DNA of 64,000 bases. It comes from Sulfolobus tengchongensis. GTDB taxonomy: Archaea > Thermoproteota > Thermoprotei_A > Sulfolobales > Sulfolobaceae. Numbering within the stretch: position 1 is the first letter of the stretch; each line of letters starts with the position of its first letter. The stretch covers positions 1,613,337 through 1,677,336 of the forward strand of contig NZ_CP146016.1 in assembly GCF_036967215.1 (NCBI RefSeq), in the 5' to 3' direction. The notes under the pieces were generated by a model. It was not told where the DNA came from. It ran no database searches and saw only the letters and a program-made list of their open reading frames with translations. Positions 54,583 through 64,000 of the stretch are shown piece by piece. Made by a program: the position numbers and the translations under genes.

Positions 54583-54641
54583 TAGATAATATTTTTTCAA
54601 TTTAATAATCTATGTTGGAGGTTCTCGATACTTGATTACAG

Positions 54642-54725
54642 CGCTTTTCATAGTGAGAGAAATATACAGCTACTTAACGAGAGAAAGTTTAATGGAAATT
54701 AATCGGTCTCGGTTCCAATCAAAAA
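54642..54725 (+). repeat. dispersed repeat block 2, second copy
   Basis: Shares CTTTTCATAGT, TACTTAACGAGAGAAAGT and ATGGAAATTAATCGGTCTC, in order, with 32147-32235. Confidence 0.55.
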
Positions 54726-54879
54726 TATTATATTAGAGAAAATCACGCTACAACTAGTTAAAACCTGAAACAGTGTGAATCTGCTACAATACTATAAATC
54801 ATTAATGATAGTGAGTTAAGAGGATAGCAAGGATCACTTCGTTATAAGTTTTATTATAGTCTTTATTCAGGTGAAACTT

Positions 54880-54915
54880 GACTTCCTCCCCACTATTAAG
54901 TGGCGAGGTTCCCGT
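54880..54915 (-). repeat. TnpB right-end / omega-RNA-like relic G
   Basis: On the minus strand GGGAACCTCGCCACTTAATA is followed by GTGGGGAGGAAGTCAAG. CCACT-TAAT-AGTGG forms a hairpin ahead of GGGGAGGAAGTCAAG, the classic end of TnpB omega-RNA scaffolds. No tnpB ORF is adjacent. Confidence 0.5.
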
Positions 54916-55164
54916 CATCAGTATTGTAATGTGATTTTTATCATTGACCTTATTAACGTGGAAGTTTAAACATACTCATGCTGTCGCCACTACTAAGAAA
55001 CTTAGCATACCATAATATAATAGTATAAATCTCGATGATTATAGTTTAATTTAAGATGCTAATCGCTAATGAAAGTATTAATGTTTGATAATAAAAGAAA
55101 AGAGAAACAAAAAACAAGTGATATTTGGATTAATTTTATAAGGTAGCCTAGGAGAGATACCTTG

Positions 55165-56682
55165 ATGAGTCCTAGAATTTTCCTTCTCTTCTTAATTATC
55201 ATATCCTCAGTAACATTAGTTGCCATGAGCGATAGTAATAGCAATTCCTTGCTTGTGATGTATCAACAGTACTCTTCAACCCTTCAGATAACCCCTTCAC
55301 ATATCACGTATAAATATTCCTATACTACATATAATACTACACTCTCAAGATCCAACAACGAAAGGACAGTAACGTATAATAGCTATAGCTTTGATGTAAA
55401 TGTCGGAAACACAGCGAACTATACTGGTCAAATAAAGGTAACAGTTTCGCCATTTACCATAAGCATAAACTCTCAAATACCCCAATTAGCTAGGGTAATA
55501 CTAATTGAACCAAACTTAATGGAGGAATTGGTATGGTCTGGATTCACAAATGGTAGCACCACAGTAACGGGTATAGCGTATTTTAATTCCACTGTACAGC
55601 TAATTTTACAGTTCTTGAACGGAACTAATTTTGCAAATGTTACCTTTAATATATCTCATAGTCAACAAGCTTACGAAAAAAGTGTCTCATTGTTATTGCA
55701 TAAGGTAACTCTTACGATGACTGGTGAGACTCAGCTAACTATAACACTGCAAAGTACATACCCCGAAAGATACAGTGGGATGGAATTTAGTTATGAGGGA
55801 ATTGAGACTGAGGCCCCATATAATACTTCCATAGCTTATTATAATGGAACCTATGTTCCAGCAATGATATGGGAAGGAGAGGCTAGCGGATTATTCAGCA
55901 CAGAGGTAACGCAGGCAAGGGGTAATGTAGGGTTTACCAATATTGAATTCTTTGGAGCAAATGGCAGTATAATAGGAGATTTAGATAGTTCGTTTTCGTC
56001 AATTTACCTTAGCCATCAAGGATTATTAATAAATATAACCTATAATAGTATAACATCGCACCTAAAGGTCATAATCAATCCAAACGCACAATACATAAAG
56101 GCAAAGCCGGAAACAGTTAGTGTAATTCCAGTAAACGGTAATCCAGCTGTTGTAGTAATAACAAACCAAGGAGTAGAAAGCACAGCAAACGTTAATTTAT
56201 ATCATCAAGTTGTAGTTTTGAAACCAGCAACATTAGTATTCTTGAACGTTACTAACGCTAGCGGGTACGTTATGATCATGCCTAACGGATCCTACGAATA
56301 CGTGAATCAAGTTACTCCTAGCTCCGTAAAAGTAACTAACGTTAGTATAGGGGGTAAGAGTTATATCTCACAAGTAGTTAACGTGAGTGCTTCAGGATAC
56401 ATAGTTTTCAATGTAAGTTTAGCGAGGAATGAAAGTGTGACAGTCTTTAAGGAAGCTAGTAATGGAATGGAGCAACTAAATCCGAATAATTACTTCGTAT
56501 ATAATGGTAAGGTTGTGGTATTTGACGATCCAGCAACTACATACTATATAGTATATGGTTATGCTCCTCAGATGCAAGCCTCGAATCTGTTATCCACTCC
56601 TATTCTAATATATACGCTAATAGGTATAATAGTAGTTGTGATAATAGCAGTTGCAATTCTATTAATGCTTAGAAGAAAGTGA
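55165..56682 (+). CDS. secreted, membrane-anchored surface protein
   Basis: About 505 residues. An N-terminal signal peptide (PRIFLLFLIIISSVTLVAMS) is followed by a long beta-rich ectodomain with many N-x-S/T sites (for example NTT, NGT, NIS), typical of heavily glycosylated Sulfolobus surface proteins. A C-terminal membrane helix (LIYTLIGIIVVVIIAVAILL) ends in RRK. I chose ATG 55165; a TTG at 55162 is in frame directly before it. No domain is recognised. It may belong to the S-layer or a surface complex. Confidence 0.72.
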   Translation: MSPRIFLLFLIIISSVTLVAMSDSNSNSLLVMYQQYSSTLQITPSHITYKYSYTTYNTTLSRSNNERTVTYNSYSFDVNVGNTANYTGQIKVTVSPFTISINSQIPQLARVILIEPNLMEELVWSGFTNGSTTVTGIAYFNSTVQLILQFLNGTNFANVTFNISHSQQAYEKSVSLLLHKVTLTMTGETQLTITLQSTYPERYSGMEFSYEGIETEAPYNTSIAYYNGTYVPAMIWEGEASGLFSTEVTQARGNVGFTNIEFFGANGSIIGDLDSSFSSIYLSHQGLLINITYNSITSHLKVIINPNAQYIKAKPETVSVIPVNGNPAVVVITNQGVESTANVNLYHQVVVLKPATLVFLNVTNASGYVMIMPNGSYEYVNQVTPSSVKVTNVSIGGKSYISQVVNVSASGYIVFNVSLARNESVTVFKEASNGMEQLNPNNYFVYNGKVVVFDDPATTYYIVYGYAPQMQASNLLSTPILIYTLIGIIVVVIIAVAILLMLRRK

Positions 56683-56851
56683 ATGTTTTTTATTTATCAT
56701 GCCATTAATCAAAGTGTATCTTCTAGTAATTTAATATCCCCAGTTATTTAAAAACCATTTCTTATTTTTCCCTCTCATAAAGATTTATTTTAGACAGCTT
56801 AAGACATCTCTCCTTATAAAAATGCGCTAACTGACGCTTAAATGTTATAAT

Positions 56852-57787
56852 TTAGGGAGTCAGATTCTCCTTAATTACTCTGTATGCATTCTTCCATAGG
56901 ACTTCTTCTTCATGTCCTTCTATCACCTTAGCCAACTCTTTAATCTTTAGCACGTTCTCAAATCCCTTAGGTGTTTCTTCTATACCTAAAAAATCTGTCC
57001 CTAATGCTACGTACTCCCATCCGAAAGACTCTCCTATGTACTTTATATTTTCGATTACTCCATTTATCGTTGGCTCCTTTAGTGTTGATACTATTGCTGT
57101 AACTCCGATAACTCCTTTAGTTTTGACAACTGCCTCGATCTCCTCATCATCTAAATTTCTCCTATGAATCTTAAGCTTACTAACATTTGCGTGAGATACT
57201 ATTACCGGCTTCTTAGAAATTGACGTAACATCTAGGACAGTTCTCTTACCTGCGTGGGCTAAGTCAATTATAATCCCCAATTTGTTACTTAACTTAACTA
57301 ATTCTTCCCCTTCTGAGGTTAACCCATAATCTTTTTTTGACATACATGAAGAGGCGAATTTATTATCATAGTTCCACGTTAACCCAAGGTTGTATACATG
57401 CAACTCCTTTAAAATATATAGGTCGTTATAGTCCCTTAATACATCAGCGCCTTCTAGAGATAACAATAGTTTAACGCCTTGAATGTTAACGTCATCTATG
57501 CTCTTAACAACCCTAGCTAAATTTTTCCTATCAAGGTAATAATAGAACTTAACCTGGTCTAAGAATAATTCTAAAGAGAAGTTAGTCGACCTTGTAGGTG
57601 TTCCGTAAAGAGCTGTTAGCTCATCACTCCTCTCATCCCAGGTATTCACATGGGGGAAAATTGAGGCAAATACCAAAGAATCATATTCTTTAAGCATTTT
57701 TATACTAGATTGTATATTACCATTAATTACGTCAATTCCTTGTTGATTTGAATACGCTAGATCCTCGTGTAGGTCTATTAATTTCAT
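56852..57787 (-). CDS. membrane dipeptidase (M19 renal dipeptidase family)
   Basis: A 311-residue TIM-barrel zinc peptidase. Ligands: H7 and D9 (LIDLHEDLAY), the bridging Glu in LLSLEGADVL, and histidines in IIDLAHAGKR and VIVSHANV, with LGTDFLGIEETP near the end. It hydrolyses dipeptides, possibly including D-residues. The start at 57787 is firmly set by an ideal GGAGG five bases before the ATG, although it lies 56 bases inside the end of the MFS gene. The two genes therefore form an overlapping pair. Confidence 0.85.
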   Translation of the reverse strand: MKLIDLHEDLAYSNQQGIDVINGNIQSSIKMLKEYDSLVFASIFPHVNTWDERSDELTALYGTPTRSTNFSLELFLDQVKFYYYLDRKNLARVVKSIDDVNIQGVKLLLSLEGADVLRDYNDLYILKELHVYNLGLTWNYDNKFASSCMSKKDYGLTSEGEELVKLSNKLGIIIDLAHAGKRTVLDVTSISKKPVIVSHANVSKLKIHRRNLDDEEIEAVVKTKGVIGVTAIVSTLKEPTINGVIENIKYIGESFGWEYVALGTDFLGIEETPKGFENVLKIKELAKVIEGHEEEVLWKNAYRVIKENLTP

Positions 57788-58928
57788 TTTTACCTCCGAA
57801 GAATCTATAATACAAATAAATATTTAAAAACATAACGACACCAGAAATGAAAAACGGTAAGTCAATCTCTGACTCTGAGAAGAGATAGCCAGTAATGCTT
57901 GTAGATGCAGAAGATGAAGCTAATCTAGTAACTTGATTAATTCCCATAGCTCTCCCTACTTCGTCTTCACTTACCATTTGCGTCATAGCTCTTTGTTGTA
58001 TTGGCAAAGATAAAATTCTCATTGCAGGGAGAATTAGATATATCCCTAGAGAAACAGAAAAGATTCTTATGATAGGCATTATTACGGATAGTACACCGGC
58101 AATGCCTCTAGTAACAGCAATGCTCATTAGGAAACCCATTTTCTTATCTATATAAGGTGCTAAAAGAATTAAGACGGAAGCTATTAAGCTACTATAGAAA
58201 GTATAGATGGACATCTCAGACTTAGGAACATGATAGACCAGTATGAAAAACGGTATTAGGAATGGGGTTATTAAACCCACAGAGAAGCCATTTAACACTC
58301 CAGTGATTGAAAACTTGCCAATGACAACTTTACTCTTTAGGGAAGCAGAATGAGCCCTTATATTCTTACTTTTAACTGGAATTAAAGCTATAACAGAGAT
58401 GAAAGCTAAAAGCATGGCTATCATGAATCCTTCATCTACCTTAAAGAATCCAGCAATATAAGCCCCAACTGAAGCAGCGATCCCAGATAGGAAAGTGAAT
58501 AGAGAGAAGTAAAATGTCCTGTTCGTCTCATCTGTTAATTCAGTAAGTAACGCATTTTGTATCGGAGCCACAATACCTCCAATACCACCTCCTGCTACTG
58601 CTCCAGTGGCTGAGTAGCCACCTAAAGCGGATGCTATAAATAAGGATATTAGAGAGTGATTTAAAACAATTAGCATTGCGCTAAGTGGCAATAGGAATGA
58701 TGCTAAAATTAGAGAGTACTTTCTACCATAGAGATCTGCAATATATCCTACTATTAAGCCTAGTACAGCGGTTGAGAGGGTGCCAACAGTGTATGCGAAA
58801 CCTAAAATTAAGGAAGAATACTTTAACTCTAAGAGAACTAGATAAGGTAAAATTACGAATATTATACCAGCTGATAAGCTTCTAAAAATCCTTGCAATAA
58901 TCAAGGAAAAAATGCTTATCCTATCCAT
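57732..58928 (-). CDS. MFS transporter
   Basis: A 398-residue carrier with twelve predicted helices and the MFS loop GYIADLYGRKYSLI between helices 2 and 3. Its last 19 codons (KNEINRPTRGSSVFKSTRN region) overlap the dipeptidase gene in another frame. With a dipeptidase downstream it may import peptides, or export products of them; this is inferred from the pairing. A long AT-rich upstream region separates it from the KaiC-like gene. Confidence 0.83.
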   Translation of the reverse strand: MDRISIFSLIIARIFRSLSAGIIFVILPYLVLLELKYSSLILGFAYTVGTLSTAVLGLIVGYIADLYGRKYSLILASFLLPLSAMLIVLNHSLISLFIASALGGYSATGAVAGGGIGGIVAPIQNALLTELTDETNRTFYFSLFTFLSGIAASVGAYIAGFFKVDEGFMIAMLLAFISVIALIPVKSKNIRAHSASLKSKVVIGKFSITGVLNGFSVGLITPFLIPFFILVYHVPKSEMSIYTFYSSLIASVLILLAPYIDKKMGFLMSIAVTRGIAGVLSVIMPIIRIFSVSLGIYLILPAMRILSLPIQQRAMTQMVSEDEVGRAMGINQVTRLASSSASTSITGYLFSESEIDLPFFISGVVMFLNIYLYYRFFGGKNEINRPTRGSSVFKSTRN

Positions 58929-58970
58929 GCATTATAAGATACATTTGTTAGTTAAATAACTAATGTATCT

Positions 58971-59819
58971 TCACTCTTCCTCTTCTTCCTCCTTAATAGT
59001 GACCTCAACTCTCTTTTCAGCTTCTTCGACTGCTTTCTTCATCTCCTCTATTTCTTTCTGTGGCAATGGCTCCACGGACGCTTTAAAATTGGTAATTTTT
59101 AAATACTTATCCCATTGCACTATAATGCCATTGTCAGTTATATCCATTGGGTGTCTAACCATAGATATCTTAGTATCTCTCATTTTCCATACAATTATTG
59201 ACCTATACATTATACCCTCAATTTCATCTAGATCTAACCTTATTATACCATCAACTGCATGCTCAACACCAGGCCCACCAAATCCCCTTTCTCCGACTGA
59301 TACTTGACTTACGAAAATTGCAGTACAGCCTAATCCGGATATAACCCTCTTTAACATCATTACTATGCTTCTAGCCATCGCCGGTTTAGTTAAATATAAG
59401 GTACTTACGGAGTCTATAACTACCCTAGTTGCATTTAGGTCCTTTATAGCACTTCTCAAAATATCCGACAGTTCCTTAGCGTCATCAACATTCTTAACCA
59501 CGTACTTCTCTCTTTGCGCAGTGCTTCCGTAGCCTCCAGTAAATGCGTCGATTATAGCGAACTTTCCTTCTTTTTCATATTTTTTAACGTCCCATCCGAA
59601 GTGTTCAAAACTTCTTAATACTGATACTGGGTGTTCCTCTAAGGCTACAAATACTCCGCTCTCACCATTAGTCAGACCATTATAGAGGAATTGTTTTCCC
59701 AATATGGATTTTCCAGTACCTGGTCCTCCAGATACAAGAACTATATGCCTATCCGGAATCCCTCCATAGAGTATCTCATCCAATCCTGGGATATAGGTTC
59801 TTATTCTTCTACTAGCCAT
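58971..59819 (-). CDS. KaiC/RadA-paralogue ATPase
   Basis: A 282-residue single KaiC domain. Walker A is GGPGTGKS (31-38), a Glu pair follows (ALEEHP), Walker B is [10 protein letters not shown]. The C-terminus ends in a charged coil and an EEEEEE run. It resembles the conserved archaeal RadA paralogue (aRadC-type) that modulates recombination in Saccharolobus. Also possible is a KaiC-like signalling ATPase. It stands alone on its transcript. Confidence 0.82.
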   Translation of the reverse strand: MASRRIRTYIPGLDEILYGGIPDRHIVLVSGGPGTGKSILGKQFLYNGLTNGESGVFVALEEHPVSVLRSFEHFGWDVKKYEKEGKFAIIDAFTGGYGSTAQREKYVVKNVDDAKELSDILRSAIKDLNATRVVIDSVSTLYLTKPAMARSIVMMLKRVISGLGCTAIFVSQVSVGERGFGGPGVEHAVDGIIRLDLDEIEGIMYRSIIVWKMRDTKISMVRHPMDITDNGIIVQWDKYLKITNFKASVEPLPQKEIEEMKKAVEEAEKRVEVTIKEEEEEE

Positions 59820-60385
59820 ATGTTATTTAATAGAATTTCCATGTTATAAAACTAGCGCGTTCTTAATTATTAATTAAATTAACTCGTTCTCATAACCCTA
59901 CTGAGTACTTCAAAAAGTTCATTAGAAATAAGTTATAAAAACTGTGCAGACAAAATAATGGAATAAAATTTATTATGATACAAAAATTGTGGAAGACATA
60001 AGGTGATTAAGTAATACATGAACAAAGCAATACATAGGATAGAATTCCATAAATAATATTTGGTGACGTATTTTTAATGTTAACAATTTAGGACTTACTT
60101 ATATTAAGTAAAGAACTTGGCATTTACTTCGTTTTCCTAGGAATATGAGTTATTTGAGGTGAAATATGTGAGTTTTTCGTATGAGGATTAACGTAAATAA
60201 ACCCATAGACAATATTTATAAGGAATAATGGATAACTTTTCTCTTTCTATTTTATATTCTCTCATTTTAAAAATTATTTTGAGATATTAGCCATTTTTAT
60301 CTGAGGTAATTAAAGGTGTTTAAGAAAATTAAGCTTCATAAGAACGTGAAAACACATATAATGTCATTTCTCGAAAGTTATCTTA
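59820..60385. other. gene-free gap before the giant NTPase gene
   Basis: 566 AT-rich bases between divergent genes. A TATA-like CATATAAT at 60354-60361 is about 27 bases before the ATG at 60386. A short frame from 60361 ends after 11 codons and is discounted. No repeats or RNAs are recognised. Confidence 0.4.
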
Positions 60386-63300
60386 ATGGAAAGTGAGAAT
60401 TACAGCAATTCTAATGAGTTTAGTTTAGATTCTTCTTATGGTAATTTGAAAAGGAAAATTGATGAAATAATAAAAAATCATAAGATTATTTTCTTCATTC
60501 CCTCAGGTTCGAATAGGTATAAGCTAATTAGCGATCTCAAAAAATCATATTCCAATTTATACGTAATTGGTTATAAGCAACACGAGGGAGTAGACTACGT
60601 ACTGGAAAAAGTAGATAGTAATATCGTAGATCATATAGGAAGGAAGCTATCAGAAAATATGATCATTATAGCCATACCTCGTGATACAACTACAGCGTTT
60701 CATCTCGCGAGGTATTTCTCAAGTTCGAGTTTAGGCAATCAAACAATAGTTTATTACTTACCAGCTCTTCATGAGGATATAATCGGAAAAAAGAATATAG
60801 ATGAATGGTTACTTATTAATCATGAGCATCTCAAAAATTCTTTAAATGAAATAAATATTGGACCTCGATTAAAAGGTTTAAATATTAAACTTTATCAGAA
60901 TCCGAATTCAAATGATAAAGAAGCTGTTGAAAAGATTAGAAAGCTAGGTAAAGAGTTTATGGGGATCAAAAAGTTACTTGCAGAAATTAGCAGTGATACT
61001 GCAATTCCTATTTGGACTATTGTAGTGCTGTCATCCTTTATAAAGAGTATATTCTTGATCGACGTATTAGCTATCTTATTGGAAAGCCTAAATGATAGAT
61101 TATTACCAAAATTTATAGAACGTTTACGTAAAAAAATTAAAAAGCAAGAAAATGTTTTTCTCAATTATCTGGCTGAAAATAAGGAACTCAAGAAGAATTT
61201 CGTAGAAGATTTAGCTCAATTTATAATAACAGTTAAGGAGGCAAAAGATTACGTCAATGATGATCGCTACGAAGCATTAGTTGATGAGATAGCCTCCAGT
61301 TGGGGATTGACAATAGATGAGTTCAAGATATTCATAAATAACATTTCAAAATTGATAGAATCAAATATAGTTACAGAAGCAGATGTGAAAAAACTCAATG
61401 AACAAATAGATAATAGAATTTCTGAGAAAATAAAAAAACTGAAAGTGATGCTAAATGCAATAGGGTTTTATGACAGTCCCGATAGTTGGTTTATATATTC
61501 TAAGAATGGCAAGTGGGTAATAAAGTGGGATAATACTGAACTAGTAACTGAAGGAATTTTTAATGAAATGGCTAACAAGATACTTAGTAAAATTGAGAGA
61601 GATGGTAGCAATTTAATCGTAATAAAGGGATCTATGGGCAGTGGGAAGTCTAGATTAGCGGAATATGTGATGGCAAATCTCCTCAAAAAAGGATGGTCTA
61701 TTTATTACCCTTCTAGTATAAATGAAATTATAAATAGAAATATCAAAAATACTTTAATAAGAATGGGAGAAGAGAAATATCCAATAGCAATCTTGTTTGA
61801 CGTTTTTCCGCCAGAACTCTATGGAGATAATAGAGGAGAGGTTGCAAGACTAGGGAGTGTAAATAATCTATATGAATCCATAACTGAAAATGTAAATTTA
61901 TTAGTAGATCTGTCAACGAAGTTTGAAATCCCAGTTCTTATAGTAATGCCCTCTAATATTTATGATGTATTACAAAGTAAATTAAGCTCAGAAAAGAAAA
62001 GGTACCTTAAGGAAAATATAATCGATTTTGATGAGGAATTCAATAAAAGTGTTAATTCAACTTTAGAATTTATTAAAGGTATTATTGAAACCTATAGCCA
62101 CTGTAAAGACTCTACAAAAAATGAAATATTAGGTAAATTAATATTAAAAGAGTTCAAAGGCAATTACGCATTAATAAGTAAGTACGTCGGATTAGTCATT
62201 AATGAAACAAATTGTAAAATCGATAATGTTGAGCAAATAATAGGTAAGGCTAAAGGAGACGTAAATTCACTTATTGCTTTAATTATTTGGGAAGTTTATT
62301 TTAGATCAGATAAGAGGATAGCAAGTTATCTAGCCGTTCCTTTAATAATTAGGGGAAAATTTGGGGCTATACCAATGAAATTCTTCGAAGAACCTGTAAC
62401 TATTAAGAATATTGACAATGAAGTTAGGCTTGAGTACATAGATTATTACACCACAATCGGTGGTAATGCTCAGCAAGCAAAATACTTCATTAGGTGGCTA
62501 TCCATGAGAAAAGAGGACCTTGTTGAGAATATATTACGAGACTTAATAGTTAACAACGCTAGTAGCGTAAATGAAGAGGTTAAAGAGGTAGTTGAACCCC
62601 TTATAGACGCCTTAAATGACGCGAAGAATAAAATGGGTAAAATAAGTGTGGATAGGGAGGAAGCAATAACGCAGATAACCCTTAAAAGTTTCATTCACTA
62701 CCTAAACGAAATTGAGATGGATGAACAAGCTAAGAGGAGATTCCTATATATTTTAGGCTCAGCGATAAGTGATTATCCCGTCGAAGCCATTCAAAAATTC
62801 AAAGAGACGTATAGTAATGTCTTTCCCATTACCGATAAGCATAAAATGGATAAATTACTCTTAGTAGAGTCATCAGATGGCTACTATGTTCCTCAAATAT
62901 TCTATGAATTATTCAGTAACTTTGTTTTAAGTGAAGGTAGGAAAGATTTAGAAAAATCTATAGAAAGTAATAACACTACTTTAGAAACTATATCATTGAC
63001 AAATATAGTTAATAAAGTGGGAAGCGATTTTCTCTGTTCCGAAATAAATAGAGTAACCAATAGAATACAAGAAAGTAAGGTCGGATTGCCACTAATTCCC
63101 TATCTTGCTGGCTTATCCCTATTGGGAATGACAGCACAAAGTGGATGTATAAATGACGCTTTGTACCTATCGAACATTGCAATCCCGCAGATGTTAGTTG
63201 GCGGATACAAATTAATATGGTATTTAATTATTTTAGCAAATCAAGTTTCAAGAGTATTAAGAAGAAAAGATAAAAATCTTCTAATAGATAATGTTTCACC

Positions 63301-64000
63301 TGTTCTTTATTCATTAACTCTACGATATAGTTTAGAACCAAGACATACGGACTTATGTAAACAATTAGTATGGCTTCTAAATGGAATTAGTTATGGCGTC
63401 ACCTTTCAATGGTCAATTGCATGGCTCATTAAGACTTATAATCTATTGTCCACTCTATGTAGCGTCCCCAAAGAAGTCGCACAAAATATACTACTAAAAA
63501 AAGGCAAAATAACAGACCCTGGATTAATGTCTATACTGAATATAGATTCGCTTGAATCTGAGATAATAACATCGATTAATTCTGGAAAATTAGACGAAGC
63601 GGAGAGTAAAATAAGGGATCTCGAAAATCAATTAAAAGGGGTATCTATTACAAATGAAGTGAGGGAATACCTAAGATGGCATGACCTTGATGTAACTTAT
63701 GAAGAATTTATCAATGATTTAATTAACAACACATCAGCGTTTATTAACGGTTACCGCGGTAGAATTTATTTTTTAAAAGGCTTAGCCAGTGATGATCCAT
63801 CTTATCTGAGACAAGCAATTAATTTTTATCAAAATGCGTCACGTAATCCAAAAGAAATTGGAAATTATCTATCTTATAAACCATTTGAAATTATGTTAAA
63901 GATGCTAATTACTGATTCAATTACTCAATTAGATACGTCTGAACTCCAAATTACTACAGACGTACAGACTCTATGGAATAATATCGTAAACAATTTTATT
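60386..64000 (+). CDS. giant P-loop NTPase, STAND/AAA-like, 3' end outside the window
   Basis: An unbroken frame from ATG 60386 to the window edge, 1205 codons, not ended. Residues 28-190 form an alternating alpha/beta domain (KIIFFIPSGSNRYK, MIIIAIPRDTTTAFHL, TIVYYLPALHED). A hydrophobic stretch follows near 210-240. Then come helices, Walker A GSMGSGKS (415-422), and Walker B-like AILFDVFP (D472). The last 600 residues are helical and TPR-like (FLKGLASDDPSYLRQAINFYQNAS). The plan sensor/effector - NTPase - helical repeats is that of STAND proteins, including antiviral Avs types. The family is not recognised; a defence role is inference. Confidence 0.75.
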   Translation, partial: MESENYSNSNEFSLDSSYGNLKRKIDEIIKNHKIIFFIPSGSNRYKLISDLKKSYSNLYVIGYKQHEGVDYVLEKVDSNIVDHIGRKLSENMIIIAIPRDTTTAFHLARYFSSSSLGNQTIVYYLPALHEDIIGKKNIDEWLLINHEHLKNSLNEINIGPRLKGLNIKLYQNPNSNDKEAVEKIRKLGKEFMGIKKLLAEISSDTAIPIWTIVVLSSFIKSIFLIDVLAILLESLNDRLLPKFIERLRKKIKKQENVFLNYLAENKELKKNFVEDLAQFIITVKEAKDYVNDDRYEALVDEIASSWGLTIDEFKIFINNISKLIESNIVTEADVKKLNEQIDNRISEKIKKLKVMLNAIGFYDSPDSWFIYSKNGKWVIKWDNTELVTEGIFNEMANKILSKIERDGSNLIVIKGSMGSGKSRLAEYVMANLLKKGWSIYYPSSINEIINRNIKNTLIRMGEEKYPIAILFDVFPPELYGDNRGEVARLGSVNNLYESITENVNLLVDLSTKFEIPVLIVMPSNIYDVLQSKLSSEKKRYLKENIIDFDEEFNKSVNSTLEFIKGIIETYSHCKDSTKNEILGKLILKEFKGNYALISKYVGLVINETNCKIDNVEQIIGKAKGDVNSLIALIIWEVYFRSDKRIASYLAVPLIIRGKFGAIPMKFFEEPVTIKNIDNEVRLEYIDYYTTIGGNAQQAKYFIRWLSMRKEDLVENILRDLIVNNASSVNEEVKEVVEPLIDALNDAKNKMGKISVDREEAITQITLKSFIHYLNEIEMDEQAKRRFLYILGSAISDYPVEAIQKFKETYSNVFPITDKHKMDKLLLVESSDGYYVPQIFYELFSNFVLSEGRKDLEKSIESNNTTLETISLTNIVNKVGSDFLCSEINRVTNRIQESKVGLPLIPYLAGLSLLGMTAQSGCINDALYLSNIAIPQMLVGGYKLIWYLIILANQVSRVLRRKDKNLLIDNVSPVLYSLTLRYSLEPRHTDLCKQLVWLLNGISYGVTFQWSIAWLIKTYNLLSTLCSVPKEVAQNILLKKGKITDPGLMSILNIDSLESEIITSINSGKLDEAESKIRDLENQLKGVSITNEVREYLRWHDLDVTYEEFINDLINNTSAFINGYRGRIYFLKGLASDDPSYLRQAINFYQNASRNPKEIGNYLSYKPFEIMLKMLITDSITQLDTSELQITTDVQTLWNNIVNNFI

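Larger units (their letters stand above)
54427..55164. other. gap with small ORF, repeat block 2 and relic G
   Basis: Contains a possible small CxxC protein gene (54478-54582), dispersed repeat block 2 (54642-54725) and a hairpin relic (54880-54915). The rest is AT-rich without recognised features. Confidence 0.45.

Noticed and set aside
60361-60396. Short frame MSFLESYLNGK before the giant NTPase
   Set aside because: It is only 11 codons and overlaps the promoter-start region; no sign of a leader peptide function.

Overview
The window reads as a chromosome segment of a thermoacidophilic crenarchaeon of the Sulfolobales, most likely Saccharolobus/Sulfolobus. The base composition is AT-rich. 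Many genes start at or a few bases after a predicted transcription start, with a TATA box about 27 bases upstream. There is a Sulfolobus-type zinc ferredoxin gene, VapBC toxin-antitoxin genes, archaeal KaiC/RadA-like, HTH_10 and C2H2 proteins, and several insertion sequences and their relics.

Layout. 1-5 kb: the start of an old-yellow-enzyme gene, a winged-helix/ATPase-nuclease operon, an FkbM methyltransferase, a class II glutamine amidotransferase and a PaaX-type regulator. 5-9.2 kb: an aromatic acyl-CoA cluster with a benzoate-CoA-ligase-like enzyme, two divergent PaaA/PaaC-like diiron proteins and an enoyl-CoA hydratase. A near-identical palindrome lies upstream of paaX and over a diiron-gene promoter, so one PaaX regulon is likely. 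9.5-15 kb: TusA, a U32 protein, two membrane proteins, a hemerythrin and a hypothetical. 15.2-17 kb: the zinc ferredoxin gene is split by an intact IS110-family element. Its bridge RNA guides can be read directly and match both the interrupted site and the element's own ends. 17-31 kb: housekeeping, transport and metabolic genes (ADP-forming acyl-CoA synthetase, APC permease, methyltransferase, FtsX-like permease, amidohydrolase, oligopeptide-binding protein, cupredoxin). 31-37 kb: small proteins, a hemerythrin, a regulator, a DNA glycosylase, a molybdopterin oxidoreductase and a broken TDT-family transporter.

37.9-45.5 kb holds a complete nitrate respiration operon, narK-narG-narH-narJ-narI. 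The NarG has no Tat signal, unlike the outward-facing archaeal enzymes described so far. After narI comes an island of about 3.2 kb bounded by a duplicated 47-bp narI tail. The island carries a MITE-like inverted-repeat unit, a TnpB-type relic and a vapBC operon whose vapC is split by a tnpB element. Beyond it are a hemerythrin, an alcohol-dehydrogenase-like oxidoreductase, two DUF2249 proteins and a DUF59 protein, a set often seen with nitrate and NO metabolism. 52-60 kb: an intact AbrB-type vapBC pair with a palindromic promoter, UspA, a surface protein, an M19 dipeptidase translated from inside the tail of an MFS gene, and a KaiC-like ATPase. 60.4-64 kb: the first 1205 codons of a very large P-loop NTPase that runs off the window and is the best candidate for an undescribed system.

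Long gene-poor gaps hold copies of short dispersed repeats and several degenerate hairpin sequences resembling the right ends (omega-RNA scaffolds) of TnpB elements. No tRNA, rRNA or CRISPR array was recognised.
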